Assembly: GCF_013009555.1 (NCBI RefSeq) | Contig: NZ_CP046176.1 | Span: 2,387,501 to 2,451,500 of the forward strand | From: Phocaeicola dorei | GTDB lineage: Bacteria > Bacteroidota > Bacteroidia > Bacteroidales > Bacteroidaceae | Length of the DNA stretch: 64,000 bases | Reading direction: 5' to 3' | Shown here: in pieces, positions 52,853 through 61,380 of the stretch | Numbering within the stretch: position 1 is the first letter of the stretch | Layout of the letters: each line of letters starts with the position of its first letter | Position numbers and translations under genes: made by a program | The notes under the pieces: generated by a model | What the model was told of the DNA's origin: nothing | Databases searched by the model: none | The model's input: only the letters and a program-made list of their open reading frames with translations

Positions 52853-53572
52853 TTAAAAAAGAGTATTATCCTTCAATTGCCTGCTCAGACTTATATGGCG
52901 GCCGTCATCAACTCCGGTCATATAAGCCTTGTGGTTCGTCTTATGCCTGTTCGCCACAGGCTTTCTTCTGACAAGCCTGAACCTGCCCATATAGTCGCCT
53001 ATCAGTTTTTGGTGACAGATCATGAGGCCGGTTTCCTGCGGCGTCTGCCCGGACTTCTCCAGCTGCATGCGTAAACCGGGTATGCAGCCTTCCAGATAAG
53101 ACCGGATATAGTCCTTCTTACCTTTGGCGGTTCTCCAGTAACCGCGTCTGCCTTGCGCATACCCGGAATACTTCTCTTCGGACAGACGTCTGAAGGTTTT
53201 ACGCAGGTAGTCAAAGAGCGCAATGACAGTTGCCGCATTTTCCTCTGTCCCGATTACCACCATATGGGTTGTGCCCGCGTAGAGCAGCATCTTGCAGTAA
53301 TTGTATTCACATAAGACCCTCATCAGGTCCCGTTTCCAGATATTGCCGGCCGCATCCTTGTAGCTGATTCTGTCAGATTCGCAGGCTGTCAGCCGGTTTT
53401 GTGGATTCTCACCGGCAAGATCAAGCAGGGAGAGGTTGTATTCCATAAGCAGGCGGTGTACCGCCGCTGCCGCCGCATGGGCTTCACCTTCAGATCCGAT
53501 CTGTGTGGCGGATTCTTTGAGCCGGATAAGCTTGCGGATTCTTTCCGTTATCTTTTCTGATACTTCTTTCAT
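52853..53572 (-). CDS. DUF2786-containing protein
   Basis: The chosen start is MKEVSEKITERIRKLIRLKE at 53572, with an alternative ATG at 53596. The roughly 239 residues open with DUF2786 (SEGEAHAAAAAVHRLLMEYNLSLLDL), followed by a DUF7168-like domain (WKRDLMRVLCEYNYCKMLLY). It is often seen in phages and conjugative elements; the function is not known. The region 52691-52852 holds no gene. Confidence 0.8.
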   Translation of the reverse strand: MKEVSEKITERIRKLIRLKESATQIGSEGEAHAAAAAVHRLLMEYNLSLLDLAGENPQNRLTACESDRISYKDAAGNIWKRDLMRVLCEYNYCKMLLYAGTTHMVVIGTEENAATVIALFDYLRKTFRRLSEEKYSGYAQGRRGYWRTAKGKKDYIRSYLEGCIPGLRMQLEKSGQTPQETGLMICHQKLIGDYMGRFRLVRRKPVANRHKTNHKAYMTGVDDGRHISLSRQLKDNTLF

Positions 53573-53585
53573 ATTGTTTGCTGTA

Positions 53586-54494
53586 TTACATCTCATTTCC
53601 TGCAGTCATTGCTTTTTTTTTACAGGCTTGCAGGAACTCGTTGAAATCGTTATGCCGGGGATACAGCCGGACGGACTCATTGACCAGTACCGTATCCTTC
53701 CCAAGATTCCCCTCCAGTTTCTCCAGGGCGTCCATGCCTGCCTTGTCGTTGTCCAGAAAGGCATGTACCAGCCGGTGCCGGGAAAGGAACTCTCCGGACC
53801 TGCCGGCCATGGCCGTGGAGTTCAGGATGCAGAAATTCATTGGCGGCAGTCCGGGATGTTCCCTGGCATACTGGAGATAGCTGAGAAAATCCATGAATCC
53901 CTCGAAAACGGCACAACGGTCGCCTCCATTGTCAAGACAGGTGACGGCTTTTACTCCGGCACATCCCTTGAATATCGGATTCCTGAGCTCCATGCCTCCC
54001 TTGTCATTGGGGAAAGCTACGGCGAAACAGCGCCTGTCCTTCCTTCCGCTGAAATGGTAGTATGCTTCCTTGCAATATGCCTTTGCAATGTCCGCATCAA
54101 TTCCACGCCGGCCCATGTATTCCAGAAGCATCCTGTTGGTCAGGGGATTGATATTGTCGACAGTCAGTCTGGGGCTGGTGCCGGCATCCCCGGCGGAAGT
54201 CGGAACAGGGAGGGGGTCGGACGGGGCGGACAGGTCGCTTTTTTCAATCCGCCGCATGGCGGAGTGAAAATCGCACCGTTCCAGACGCATGACCAGGTCA
54301 GCCACACCTCCCGAGCTGTCCTCACCGAAATCCTTCCATTTGTTCGTGTGCAGGTTCACCATGAAACTGGGAGTCTCCTCATTTCTGAAAGGGGAGCTGT
54401 ACATGAGATAGCCGTGGTAGGACCTGACCGGTTCATGACCGTATTTTTCCAGTATCTCCCGCAAGGGGATCGCATTGGCTTCCTGTGATTTCAT
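53586..54494 (-). CDS. traP: TraP-like primase (CHC2/Toprim)
   Basis: The 302 residues have a DnaG-type N-terminus (YGHEPVRSYHGYLMYSSPFRNEETPSF, WKDFGEDSSGGVADLVM) lacking the zinc-binding Cys/His set. A Toprim domain follows (AVFEGFMDFLSYLQY, VHAFLDNDKAGMDAL). It could prime the complementary strand after transfer. A second TraP with the same layout, encoded by the right-hand element, lies at 59955. Confidence 0.9.
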   Translation of the reverse strand: MKSQEANAIPLREILEKYGHEPVRSYHGYLMYSSPFRNEETPSFMVNLHTNKWKDFGEDSSGGVADLVMRLERCDFHSAMRRIEKSDLSAPSDPLPVPTSAGDAGTSPRLTVDNINPLTNRMLLEYMGRRGIDADIAKAYCKEAYYHFSGRKDRRCFAVAFPNDKGGMELRNPIFKGCAGVKAVTCLDNGGDRCAVFEGFMDFLSYLQYAREHPGLPPMNFCILNSTAMAGRSGEFLSRHRLVHAFLDNDKAGMDALEKLEGNLGKDTVLVNESVRLYPRHNDFNEFLQACKKKAMTAGNEM

Positions 54495-54587
54495 AATCTT
54501 TCGTTTTTTTTAAGTTCCTGCCGCACCGGCTTCACAGCGGGACGGCAGGATGGAATGTTCTTTCACATACTAACTAATGTCAAAATA

Positions 54588-55679
54588 TCATGCGGTCCGG
54601 ACGGACGTCAGCCTGCTCCTGAGAAAACATAGCGGGCTCCTGATGCGCCCGTTGCTGCGCTCGATTTCCTTCAAGGCGGCTTCCAGCACACGGGGGGAGT
54701 CCGCGGACAGATGCAGGATCTCATGCTGCTGTGCCGGAGAAATGCCTAGACGCTCAAGGGCGGCACGGAAACCGTCCTGCCTCTTTTCTCCTGAACATTC
54801 AGCGTTGTACTTGCGGATATAGTTCTCTATCAGCGGAGTGAGGCAGCCGCCCACACTGTAACGGTAGTCACCGTTACGGATGCTGTCCTTGACGGCGGCT
54901 ATGGCGTACTCCAGGGGCATGGCCGGATAACGGGCTTTCAGAATGCACGCCCAGCGGATCTGGTCATCCTTCAGGTTCAGGTATTCCAGATCGGATTTTA
55001 AAGTCCGGATGGAATTGTCCTCCTCATCCGTCTTTTCCTGAACGGATGTAAAGGAGCTTGAGGATGATATGTTTTCTTTTCTTTCCTTTATATTGTAAGC
55101 TTCCGGAATATTCACGGATTCTTCCGGAATAAATCCGGTTTTTTCCGGAAGAATCCCCTCTTTCAAAGGAACGGGCGCTTCTGAAGGTTCCGTGAAGGGA
55201 ACAGAGGTGACTGCCACAGATCCACAGATCGGAACGGACGCCGCTTCCACAGGAAGCTGTGCCCGGGAAACCGGGAAGGAGGATTTTTCTTCGGAAAGAA
55301 GATTTATTTCTTCCGGAATGACTGTCTTGCGCTTGGCCGCGTGACACATGGACACATATCGGATCTGGATGGAGTGCCCTGTCAGAATGCCGTACTGTTT
55401 CCAGATTCCGGCATTGAACAGCCCCGTTTCCGTACAATAGTTGATGATCCGGAGAACCTCCTCTTCCCTCATGTTCCAGTATTCCGCACAATCGAACAGC
55501 TCGTCCTGTGTGAAACGGATATAACAGCCTTCCACACGGTAGATCTCATTCAGGACATACTGGTATATCGCATAACCGGCACAGCTGTGTTCCTTTCTCA
55601 GCTTGCGGATCTTGATGTCACGGAACCGGTCCGTTTCGGCCCTGTAGTACTCAAAGCCTTTTCTGGCAATTCTTCCCAT
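54588..55679 (-). CDS. DUF4373 (Lin1244/Lin1753-like) protein
   Basis: The 363 residues start with a DUF4373 domain (DIKIRKLRKEHSCAGYAIYQYVLNEIYRVEGCY, AEYWNMREEEVLRIINYCTETGLFN), a winged-helix-like region seen in replication and phage proteins. A low-complexity linker and a C-terminal helical part follow (IRWACILKARYPAMPLEYAI). It may be a replication or element-maintenance protein. A short gene with the same domain lies at 57032. Confidence 0.8.
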   Translation of the reverse strand: MGRIARKGFEYYRAETDRFRDIKIRKLRKEHSCAGYAIYQYVLNEIYRVEGCYIRFTQDELFDCAEYWNMREEEVLRIINYCTETGLFNAGIWKQYGILTGHSIQIRYVSMCHAAKRKTVIPEEINLLSEEKSSFPVSRAQLPVEAASVPICGSVAVTSVPFTEPSEAPVPLKEGILPEKTGFIPEESVNIPEAYNIKERKENISSSSSFTSVQEKTDEEDNSIRTLKSDLEYLNLKDDQIRWACILKARYPAMPLEYAIAAVKDSIRNGDYRYSVGGCLTPLIENYIRKYNAECSGEKRQDGFRAALERLGISPAQQHEILHLSADSPRVLEAALKEIERSNGRIRSPLCFLRSRLTSVRTA

Positions 55680-55709
55680 AATTATACGTTTTAAGAATTT
55701 TTTTCAGTG

Positions 55710-55784
55710 TGAAACAAACAGGATTCGAACCTGTATCACCAGCCTGCATACAATGCGGTGACTTGCCTGTTAGTCCATTGTTCC
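55710..55784 (-). tRNA. tRNA-like element with an irregular anticodon arm
   Basis: Read on the minus strand, this 75-nt sequence has a 7-bp acceptor stem (GGAACAA / TTGTTTC), positions 8-9 TG, a D arm (GACT-AACAGGCA-AGTC), a T arm (ACAGG-TTCGAAT-CCTGT) and a discriminator A. CCA is not encoded. The anticodon arm is poor: the best 7-nt loop ATTGTAT would give anticodon TGT (Thr) but only three of five stem pairs form, and the arm plus variable loop has two extra bases. It lies 1 nt after a stop codon of the next gene and 30 nt before DUF4373. It may be a degenerate or decoy tRNA. Confidence 0.55.
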
Positions 55785-55785
55785 G

Positions 55786-56022
55786 TTACGATTCTGATAA
55801 ATATCTCATTAAACTATCCTTATCTCTAAAAAGTCTTTTTCCCCATTGTGGATAATTGTTTCTGGGCACACTTAGCCCATCTGACAGCTTATAAACCATA
55901 AGAAAACTATCATCAGTATAGGATATTTCGATAATTATTTTGCTTATACTTGTATGGATAATGTTATCCCCGCTCAGATAGCATACGCTATCTCCTACGT
56001 TAAATTCAGTATCTATATTCAT
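55786..56022 (-). CDS. Small hypothetical protein upstream of the tRNA-like element
   Basis: The 78 residues (MNIDTEFNVGDSVCYLSGDNII) have beta-rich character (SISKIIIEISYTDDSFLMVYKLSDG), like small SH3/Tudor-type barrels. The family is not recognised. It is one of a row of short, AT-rich minus-strand genes between 55786 and 57403. Confidence 0.6.
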   Translation of the reverse strand: MNIDTEFNVGDSVCYLSGDNIIHTSISKIIIEISYTDDSFLMVYKLSDGLSVPRNNYPQWGKRLFRDKDSLMRYLSES

Positions 56023-56041
56023 ACCTATATCGTTTTAAATA

Positions 56042-56263
56042 TTAATCTTTTTCGATGAAAGTGTTAGTAGTAGTTAACACTCCGGCTGAATCCCGATTTT
56101 TACCATCACGCACAAAAAAACTATCGCTTAACAGCCTTTCATAATCGATTTTATTCATAAGAATAACACTCGCATTGCCATCTATATACAGTTTGCATTG
56201 CATGAATTGAGTTCCTTTTACTTCCTCGATTACGTCTATTTGCATTGTTCTTTTTTTACTCAT
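56042..56263 (-). CDS. Small hypothetical protein
   Basis: The 73 residues (MSKKRTMQIDVIEEVKGTQFMQCKLYID) are predicted soluble, with a mixed fold. It lies 19 nt upstream of the next small gene. The function is unknown. Confidence 0.55.
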   Translation of the reverse strand: MSKKRTMQIDVIEEVKGTQFMQCKLYIDGNASVILMNKIDYERLLSDSFFVRDGKNRDSAGVLTTTNTFIEKD

Positions 56264-56336
56264 ATCTGTTCCTGTTATTAGTTATTGAGCAAAACTTCTT
56301 TTTTACTCTGTTTATAGTCATACCCAGTTATTTCTG

Positions 56337-56771
56337 TTAAAAATCAAAAATGGCTTTTTGCATCTCTTCATCATTTTTAGGCTCATGAGTATATCTCTCA
56401 TGGCAATAACAGTAGTTGCTTCCGTAAGCACATGTACAAAACATCTTATTCAGCTCCTCTCCAACTTCCCATCTGGCATTATCGTTAGGTATTCTTCCCT
56501 CCTGTAACCATTGCCACTGGGTTTTCATTTTCTCTCGGTATGCAGCATTTTTTATTCTTTTCTCTTTCCGTTTCTTGGCTACATCCCGGTACTCCTTCCT
56601 TTTGGCAAAAAGGATGGCTTTGGCAGTGTCCTTATCTTCATGGACCTCACTGTCTTTGAAATAGACAGCTTTGGCAGAGTAAAAGCTGTTAGTCCATTGT
56701 TTTGTACCTTTGGCCCCCTCATTGGGGATAAAACCCTTTTTAGCCCATTGCAGGGCCGTTAATATTTCCAT
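56337..56771 (-). CDS. Hypothetical protein with two QW-x-GxIPN motifs
   Basis: The 144-residue protein carries the pattern QW-x(3)-G-x-IPN twice: ALQWAKKGFIPNEGA near the N-terminus and QWLQEGRIPNDNA near residue 90. Each is followed by an acidic or aromatic stretch, which suggests an internal duplication. A cysteine-rich segment (CTCAYGSNYCYCHE) ends the protein. The family is not recognised. Confidence 0.6.
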   Translation of the reverse strand: MEILTALQWAKKGFIPNEGAKGTKQWTNSFYSAKAVYFKDSEVHEDKDTAKAILFAKRKEYRDVAKKRKEKRIKNAAYREKMKTQWQWLQEGRIPNDNARWEVGEELNKMFCTCAYGSNYCYCHERYTHEPKNDEEMQKAIFDF

Positions 56772-56793
56772 ATTGCTCCCTTTCTATTATATA

Positions 56794-57012
56794 TTATTTA
56801 AGTTCGAAGATTCTGTTGATGGTGTCAGCTAATTTATCATTGATGATTTTCGAGTTCCAACTGTCAAATTCAAGAATAATACCAACTTGTCTGGAACCGC
56901 CGGAGTCTGTATAAGACCTGCCCATTGTGATATTTACAGGCAGGTTCTCCTCTTTGGCTACCTCTATAAAAGCGTTTGCCAGTTTTTTTAACATTTCACA
57001 TCTTATCAACAT
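56794..57012 (-). CDS. Small hypothetical protein
   Basis: The 72 residues (MLIRCEMLKKLANAFIEVAKEEN) consist of an N-terminal helix and beta strands (VNITMGRSYTDSGGSRQVGIILEFDSW). It is soluble and the family is not recognised. It lies between the QW-motif gene and the small DUF4373 gene. Confidence 0.55.
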   Translation of the reverse strand: MLIRCEMLKKLANAFIEVAKEENLPVNITMGRSYTDSGGSRQVGIILEFDSWNSKIINDKLADTINRIFELK

Positions 57013-57031
57013 AGTATTTTCGGATTAGTGA

Positions 57032-57403
57032 TTATGAATTGACAGCCATGAAGAAACCGGCATTATTATACTGTTGCCTGATTTCTGCGGATGTAAGAAT
57101 ATGATACTTGGTATACAACTCAGCATTGAACAAGTCAACCTGAATACAATACTCCACGATTTTCTCCACTTCTTCCGGAGAGAGTGCCCAATAGTCCGCT
57201 ACTCTGCAAAGCATATTCTTACACCAATACAATGAATGATTTCCTGTACGGAATATCTCATTTTCTATATAATCATAAACCGCATATCCATTACATCCAT
57301 ATACAGTTTTCAGATCACTAACTTTGGTTTCATGCAACTGTGATGTCCTTTTATAACAAGGCAGGAATGGAATAATCTTATTGTCTGAAATAACGGATTT
57401 CAT
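57032..57403 (-). CDS. Short DUF4373-domain protein
   Basis: The 123-residue protein is a stand-alone DUF4373 domain (ETKVSDLKTVYGCNGYAVYDYIENEIFRTGNHS, VADYWALSPEEVEKIVEYCIQVDLFN), clearly related to the N-terminus of the protein at 54588. It lacks the linker and C-terminal part. The pair may arise from duplication and act together or compete. Confidence 0.75.
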   Translation of the reverse strand: MKSVISDNKIIPFLPCYKRTSQLHETKVSDLKTVYGCNGYAVYDYIENEIFRTGNHSLYWCKNMLCRVADYWALSPEEVEKIVEYCIQVDLFNAELYTKYHILTSAEIRQQYNNAGFFMAVNS

Positions 57404-57487
57404 AATGTCTTTTATTTAAATTTCGGTAATAAGGATGCAGTTCAGATTCTTATTGAATTCTGAACAAAAGATTGTTGCTGCAAAAAA

Positions 57488-57862
57488 TTATACTCTTGCA
57501 GGTATATCGTATCTTTTACGTATTTTTTTTACGTAATTGAAAACAGTCTTTTCACAGACTTTTGGAAAAGAGGGATTATTCTCCTTTAGATATTCATGAA
57601 TCTGGGTGGAAGAATAATAAGGACAGGTTATCAGCAAATGCTTAACTGACTCCTCATAAGGATCGAGACGGCAGGAATAAGAAGGGCGCGGACGATTGCC
57701 ATGTTGAAGAAGCTCATCAACATTTAATCGGGAAAGCCGCATGACTCTGCCGGGAGGAAGTTGCAGCTTCTTTGCTATTTGAGAACGGCTCAAGCCAAGA
57801 AGTCGAAGTTCGGCAATGTTATGCCAGTCGTGGTAGTCTTCTGTAATCTTTTTTGCATCCAT
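57488..57862 (-). CDS. HTH protein, IS21-transposase-like N-terminus
   Basis: The 124 residues contain two helix-turn-helix parts (ELRLLGLSRSQIAKKLQLPPGRVMRL, SSTQIHEYLKENNPSFPKVCEKTVFNYVKKIRKRY), as in the N-terminus of IstA-type transposases, but the catalytic domain is absent. It may be a truncated transposase or a repurposed regulator. It is the outermost gene of the left module and sits beside the junction with the right-hand element. Confidence 0.65.
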   Translation of the reverse strand: MDAKKITEDYHDWHNIAELRLLGLSRSQIAKKLQLPPGRVMRLSRLNVDELLQHGNRPRPSYSCRLDPYEESVKHLLITCPYYSSTQIHEYLKENNPSFPKVCEKTVFNYVKKIRKRYDIPARV

Positions 57863-57879
57863 TTTCTACATAAATATAG

Positions 57880-57931
57880 TTTTCGTAAAGTGAAATATTT
57901 AATGTTACGAAAAAGTGATGCGGCAAAGTTA
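57880..57931 (-). promoter_or_regulatory. Inverted repeat and -7 element at the module junction
   Basis: TTTTCGTAA (57880-57888) and TTACGAAAA (57905-57913) form a perfect 9-bp inverted repeat 16 bp apart. On the minus strand TAACTTTG (57924-57931) matches the -7 consensus and would drive the HTH gene, with the repeat downstream in its leader as a possible operator. The right edge of the left module lies directly next to it, near 57935. Confidence 0.5.
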
Positions 57932-57935
57932 CGAG

Positions 57936-58358
57936 TTACAGCTGAGACTCCTGGAACCGATGCGTGTCGGCAGGTACATCCTTCCGCGCAACTCCCTTGT
58001 CACGGGAGAGGGACGCATACAGGGCGAAAGGCTCGGAATCGGAATTGTGCAAGTGGAACACGACGGCACTATCATCCCCGTGGAGCTTGCCGTGTATGAC
58101 AACGACGGGCAGGAAGGCGTCTTCATTCCCGGCTCGATGGAGGCGAATGCCGTCAAGGAGGTGGCGGCCAATCTGGGACAGAACCTCGGCACGAGCATAT
58201 CCATCACCAACCAGTCCGCCGGCGACCAGCTGCTGTCCGAACTCGGCAAGGGTGCCATTCAGGGAGTGTCGCAGTACATTTCCCGGAAGATGCGCGAGGA
58301 AAAGGTACACCTCAAGTCCGGCTATACCCTGATGCTTTACCAGAATGACAACCGATAA
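57936..58358 (+). pseudogene. traM: TraM C-terminal fragment of the right-hand element
   Basis: The frame is open from GTG 57915 but TraM similarity begins only near 57936 (LQLRLLEPMRVGRYILPRNSLVTGEGRIQGERLG in pieces: LRLLEPMRVGRYILPRNSL). It ends normally with EKVHLKSGYTLMLYQNDNR. The N-terminal membrane anchor and about the first half of TraM are missing, so the gene was cut at the junction with the left module. The sequence differs from the complete TraM at 36596. Confidence 0.8.
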
Positions 58359-58385
58359 CAATAACCCATTAAAAATTCAAGAAGT

Positions 58386-59366
58386 ATGAAAAAGTTTTTT
58401 GTAATGCTTGCCCTTATGGCGGGCGTAGTGAGTGCTTACGCACAGAATGCAGCCGATTCGACATCGGCAGTCACCAAGGATGCCGCGCTGGAAGCGGACA
58501 TTTATCCCGGGCAGGTGGATGGCGACCTCTATCACGGCCTGACCCGGAAGCTCACCTTTGACAGGATGGTTCCCCCGTATGGACTGGAAGTGACATACGA
58601 CAAGACCACGCACATCATATTCCCATCGGCTGTGCGTTATGTGGATCTTGGTTCGCCTAATCTTGTGGCAGGCAAGGCTGACGGTGCGGAGAATGTCATC
58701 CGTGTAAAATCTGTAGTCAGGAATTTCCGTGATGAGACGAACATGTCGGTCATCACCGAAAGCGGCAGTTTCTACACGTTCAATGTCAAGTATTCGGATG
58801 AGCCGCTGCTGCTGAACATCGAGATGAAGGATTTCATCCATGACGGCAGCAAGGTGAACCGACCGAACAACGCCCTTGATATCTATCTGAAGGAGCTGGG
58901 CAGTGAATCGCCCAAGCTCGTGCAGCTGATAAACCGTAGTATCCACAAGGAGAACAAGCGCCATGTCAAGCACATCGGCAGCAAGGCTTTCGGTATCCAA
59001 TACCTCCTGCGCGGGATTTACACCCATAACGGGCTGCTTTATTTCCACACGCAGATACGCAACCAATCCAATGTGCCTTTCGAGGTGGATTTCGTGACGT
59101 TCAAAATCGTGGACAAAAAAATCATGAAGCGTACAGCCATTCAGGAACAGATAATCTTTCCTCTAAGAGCGCACAATTACGCCACTATGGTGGCCGGAAA
59201 TAAGGATGAGCGTACCGTGTTCACCTTCGACAAGTTCACCATCCCGGCCGACAAGGTGCTGGTCGTCGAACTGAACGAGAAAAGCGGCGGTCGTCACCAG
59301 TCGTTCACCGTGGAGAGCGAGGATATTGTGAGAGCCAGAGTCATCAACGAACTAAAAGTGAAGTAG
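58386..59366 (+). CDS. traN: Conjugative transposon protein TraN (DUF4138)
   Basis: The 326 residues have a signal peptide (MKKFFVMLALMAGVVSAYAQ), a single VirB9-like N-terminal module (THIIFPSAVRYVDLGSPNLV, ETNMSVITESGSFYTF) and the C-terminal TraN domain (FTIPADKVLVVELNEKSGGRH). Its length matches CTnDOT TraN. It starts 27 nt after the traM stop. Confidence 0.95.
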   Translation: MKKFFVMLALMAGVVSAYAQNAADSTSAVTKDAALEADIYPGQVDGDLYHGLTRKLTFDRMVPPYGLEVTYDKTTHIIFPSAVRYVDLGSPNLVAGKADGAENVIRVKSVVRNFRDETNMSVITESGSFYTFNVKYSDEPLLLNIEMKDFIHDGSKVNRPNNALDIYLKELGSESPKLVQLINRSIHKENKRHVKHIGSKAFGIQYLLRGIYTHNGLLYFHTQIRNQSNVPFEVDFVTFKIVDKKIMKRTAIQEQIIFPLRAHNYATMVAGNKDERTVFTFDKFTIPADKVLVVELNEKSGGRHQSFTVESEDIVRARVINELKVK

Positions 59367-59368
59367 CC

Positions 59369-59941
59369 ATGCGTAAAGTCATTTGTATGTTAGTAACGGT
59401 CGTGTCGCTTGCCCTGTTCTCAGGGCAGGCATACGCCCAACGCTGTCTCCCCGGCATGAAGGGCGTGGAGCTGCGGGGCGGATTTGCGGACGGCTCGAAA
59501 TCCCCCTTGAACCACTATGCGGGATTCGCGGTATCGGGATATACAAAGAAAGCCAACCGCTGGATCATCGGCGCGGAATATCTGCTGAAGAATTACGAAT
59601 ACCGGAACATATCCGTCCCGCGTGCGCAGTTCACTGCCGAAGGCGGTTACTACCTGAAATTCCTGTCCGACCCGTCCAAGACACTGTTCCTTTCCATCGG
59701 CGGATCGGCCCTGGCCGGTTACGAGACCGTGAATTGGGGTGACAGGATGCTGTATGACGGTTCCAGGCTGCTTGCCAAGGACGCTTTTGTCTATGGCGGG
59801 GCGATAACATTGGAGCTTGAGACCTATATCACGGACCGTATCGTGCTGCTTGCCAGTATTCGGGAACGTGCCCTGTGGGGTGGCTCGTTATCCGTGCTCA
59901 CCACACAATTCGGTCTGGGTGTAAGGTTTATGATTGATTAA
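59369..59941 (+). CDS. traO: Conjugative transposon protein TraO
   Basis: The 190 residues have a signal peptide (MRKVICMLVTVVSLALFSGQAYA) and a small beta-barrel (KGVELRGGFADGSKSPLNHYAGFAVSGY, RIVLLASIRERALWG, FGLGVRFMID). This is TraO, an outer-membrane part of the CTnDOT channel. It starts 2 nt after the traN stop. Confidence 0.9.
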   Translation: MRKVICMLVTVVSLALFSGQAYAQRCLPGMKGVELRGGFADGSKSPLNHYAGFAVSGYTKKANRWIIGAEYLLKNYEYRNISVPRAQFTAEGGYYLKFLSDPSKTLFLSIGGSALAGYETVNWGDRMLYDGSRLLAKDAFVYGGAITLELETYITDRIVLLASIRERALWGGSLSVLTTQFGLGVRFMID

Positions 59942-59954
59942 AAGATTAAGGCTT

Positions 59955-60827
59955 ATGAACATAGAGGAAACAAGAAGGATTCCCATCACGGATTTTCTGG
60001 CACGGATGGGGCATGAGCCGACATCCCGGAAAGGAAACGAGTGGTGGTATTCCGCCCCTTACCGGGAGGAACGGACGCCGTCGTTTCGGGTGAACATCCT
60101 GAAAAATGTATGGCAGGACTTCGGTATCGGGCGTGGCGGGGACATTTTCAGCCTCGCGGGAGAGTTTACAGGCAGCAGCGATTTCAAGGAGCAGGCCGGA
60201 TTCATTTCGGAGGTGTTTGGAGGTATTGCGCCAGCGACCGTTTTCCGTCCGAAGGAGAAACGCCCCGAAACCGATCCCGACGAGGAGAGTTGCTTTGTAA
60301 AAGTCCGCTTCGGCCCGTTGTATAACAAAGTCCTGCTCAACTACCTGAAAGAGCGCGGCATTTGCAGCGACGTGGCATTGTTCAACTGTGAGGAAGTAAG
60401 ATATACCTTGCACGGCAAGCGGTATTTCGCCATCGGTTTCAAGAACGTCAGCGGCGGGTACGAACTCCGTACCCGCATGTTCAAGGGCAGTATTTCGCCA
60501 AAGGACATCTCGCTGATAGACAACAGCTCGGATACCTGCAATCTTTTCGAGGGTTTCATCGACTATCTCTCGTGGATGATGCTCGGGCTGGGATGCGGTG
60601 ATGACTACCTCGTGCTGAATTCGGTGGCCCTGCTGGAACGCTCGTATGGTGTTCTTGACAGGTACGAACGGGTCAACTGCTACCTGGACCGGGACGAGGC
60701 GGGACGCAGGACGCTGGAAGCTCTCCGCAAACGCTACGGCAACAAGATAGAGGACTGTTCCGCCTTGTACAAGGGATTCAAGGACCTGAACGAATACCTG
60801 CAACACAAGGACGGGATTCTGGAATAA
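59955..60827 (+). CDS. traP: TraP primase (CHC2/Toprim)
   Basis: The start is the ATG at 59955 (MNIEETRRIPITDFLARMGHEP). The 290 residues have the same DnaG-like and Toprim parts as the gene at 53586 (SAPYREERTPSFRVNI, NLFEGFIDYLSWMML, CYLDRDEAGRRTL). The two TraP copies are clearly diverged and come from different elements. Confidence 0.9.
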   Translation: MNIEETRRIPITDFLARMGHEPTSRKGNEWWYSAPYREERTPSFRVNILKNVWQDFGIGRGGDIFSLAGEFTGSSDFKEQAGFISEVFGGIAPATVFRPKEKRPETDPDEESCFVKVRFGPLYNKVLLNYLKERGICSDVALFNCEEVRYTLHGKRYFAIGFKNVSGGYELRTRMFKGSISPKDISLIDNSSDTCNLFEGFIDYLSWMMLGLGCGDDYLVLNSVALLERSYGVLDRYERVNCYLDRDEAGRRTLEALRKRYGNKIEDCSALYKGFKDLNEYLQHKDGILE

Positions 60828-60860
60828 TAGAAACAACAACCATTAAAACGACAATGAATT

Positions 60861-61367
60861 ATGAAGAAGAAAAATAAATTGAACGCATTTGCCTCTATTT
60901 TTTCGGCAATGCTCGTGGCATTGGTGGCAGTGGCCCTGGTGTCCTGTGACAATGAACTGGATGTGCAGCAGGGGTATCCCTTCACGGTGGAGACGATGCC
61001 CGTACCTACCCGTATAGTAAAGGGCGAGACCGTGGAAATACGGTGCGGCCTCAAGCGCGAGGGGAGGTTTTCCGATGCCCGGTACACGATCCGTTACTTC
61101 CAGCCTGACGGTAAGGGTACGCTCCGCATGGATGACGGGATGGTGTTGCTGCCCAATGACCGCTATCCGCTTGACAGGGAGGTATTCCGGCTGTACTACA
61201 CTTCCGAATGCGAGGACCAGCAGAGCATTGACATCTATTTCGAGGACAACAGCGAGCCCGCGCAGCTGTTCCAACTGGCGTTCAGTTTCAATAACGAGAC
61301 GGAAGACGAGGATACAGCCGTGGTTTCCACAGGGAAAGGGGTTCCGGTAACTGTTGTCAGACAATAA
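60861..61367 (+). CDS. traQ: Conjugative transposon protein TraQ (DUF3872)
   Basis: The 168 residues have a lipoprotein-type signal (FSAMLVALVAVALVSC) and the DUF3872 body (DNELDVQQGYPFTVETMPVPTRIVKGE, FRLYYTSECEDQQSIDIYFEDNS). It is a periplasmic or outer-membrane lipoprotein of CTnDOT-type transfer systems. Confidence 0.9.
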   Translation: MKKKNKLNAFASIFSAMLVALVAVALVSCDNELDVQQGYPFTVETMPVPTRIVKGETVEIRCGLKREGRFSDARYTIRYFQPDGKGTLRMDDGMVLLPNDRYPLDREVFRLYYTSECEDQQSIDIYFEDNSEPAQLFQLAFSFNNETEDEDTAVVSTGKGVPVTVVRQ

Positions 61368-61380
61368 CCCCGTGCGGCCT

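Noticed and set aside
55710..55784. tRNA-Tyr (anticodon GTA)
   Set aside because: GTA occurs in the loop region but cannot be placed at positions 34-36 with a paired stem, and the long variable arm expected of tRNA-Tyr is absent.
57488..57862. Complete IS21 element at the module junction
   Set aside because: Only a 124-residue HTH part is present; there is no catalytic domain, no IstB and no terminal repeats.
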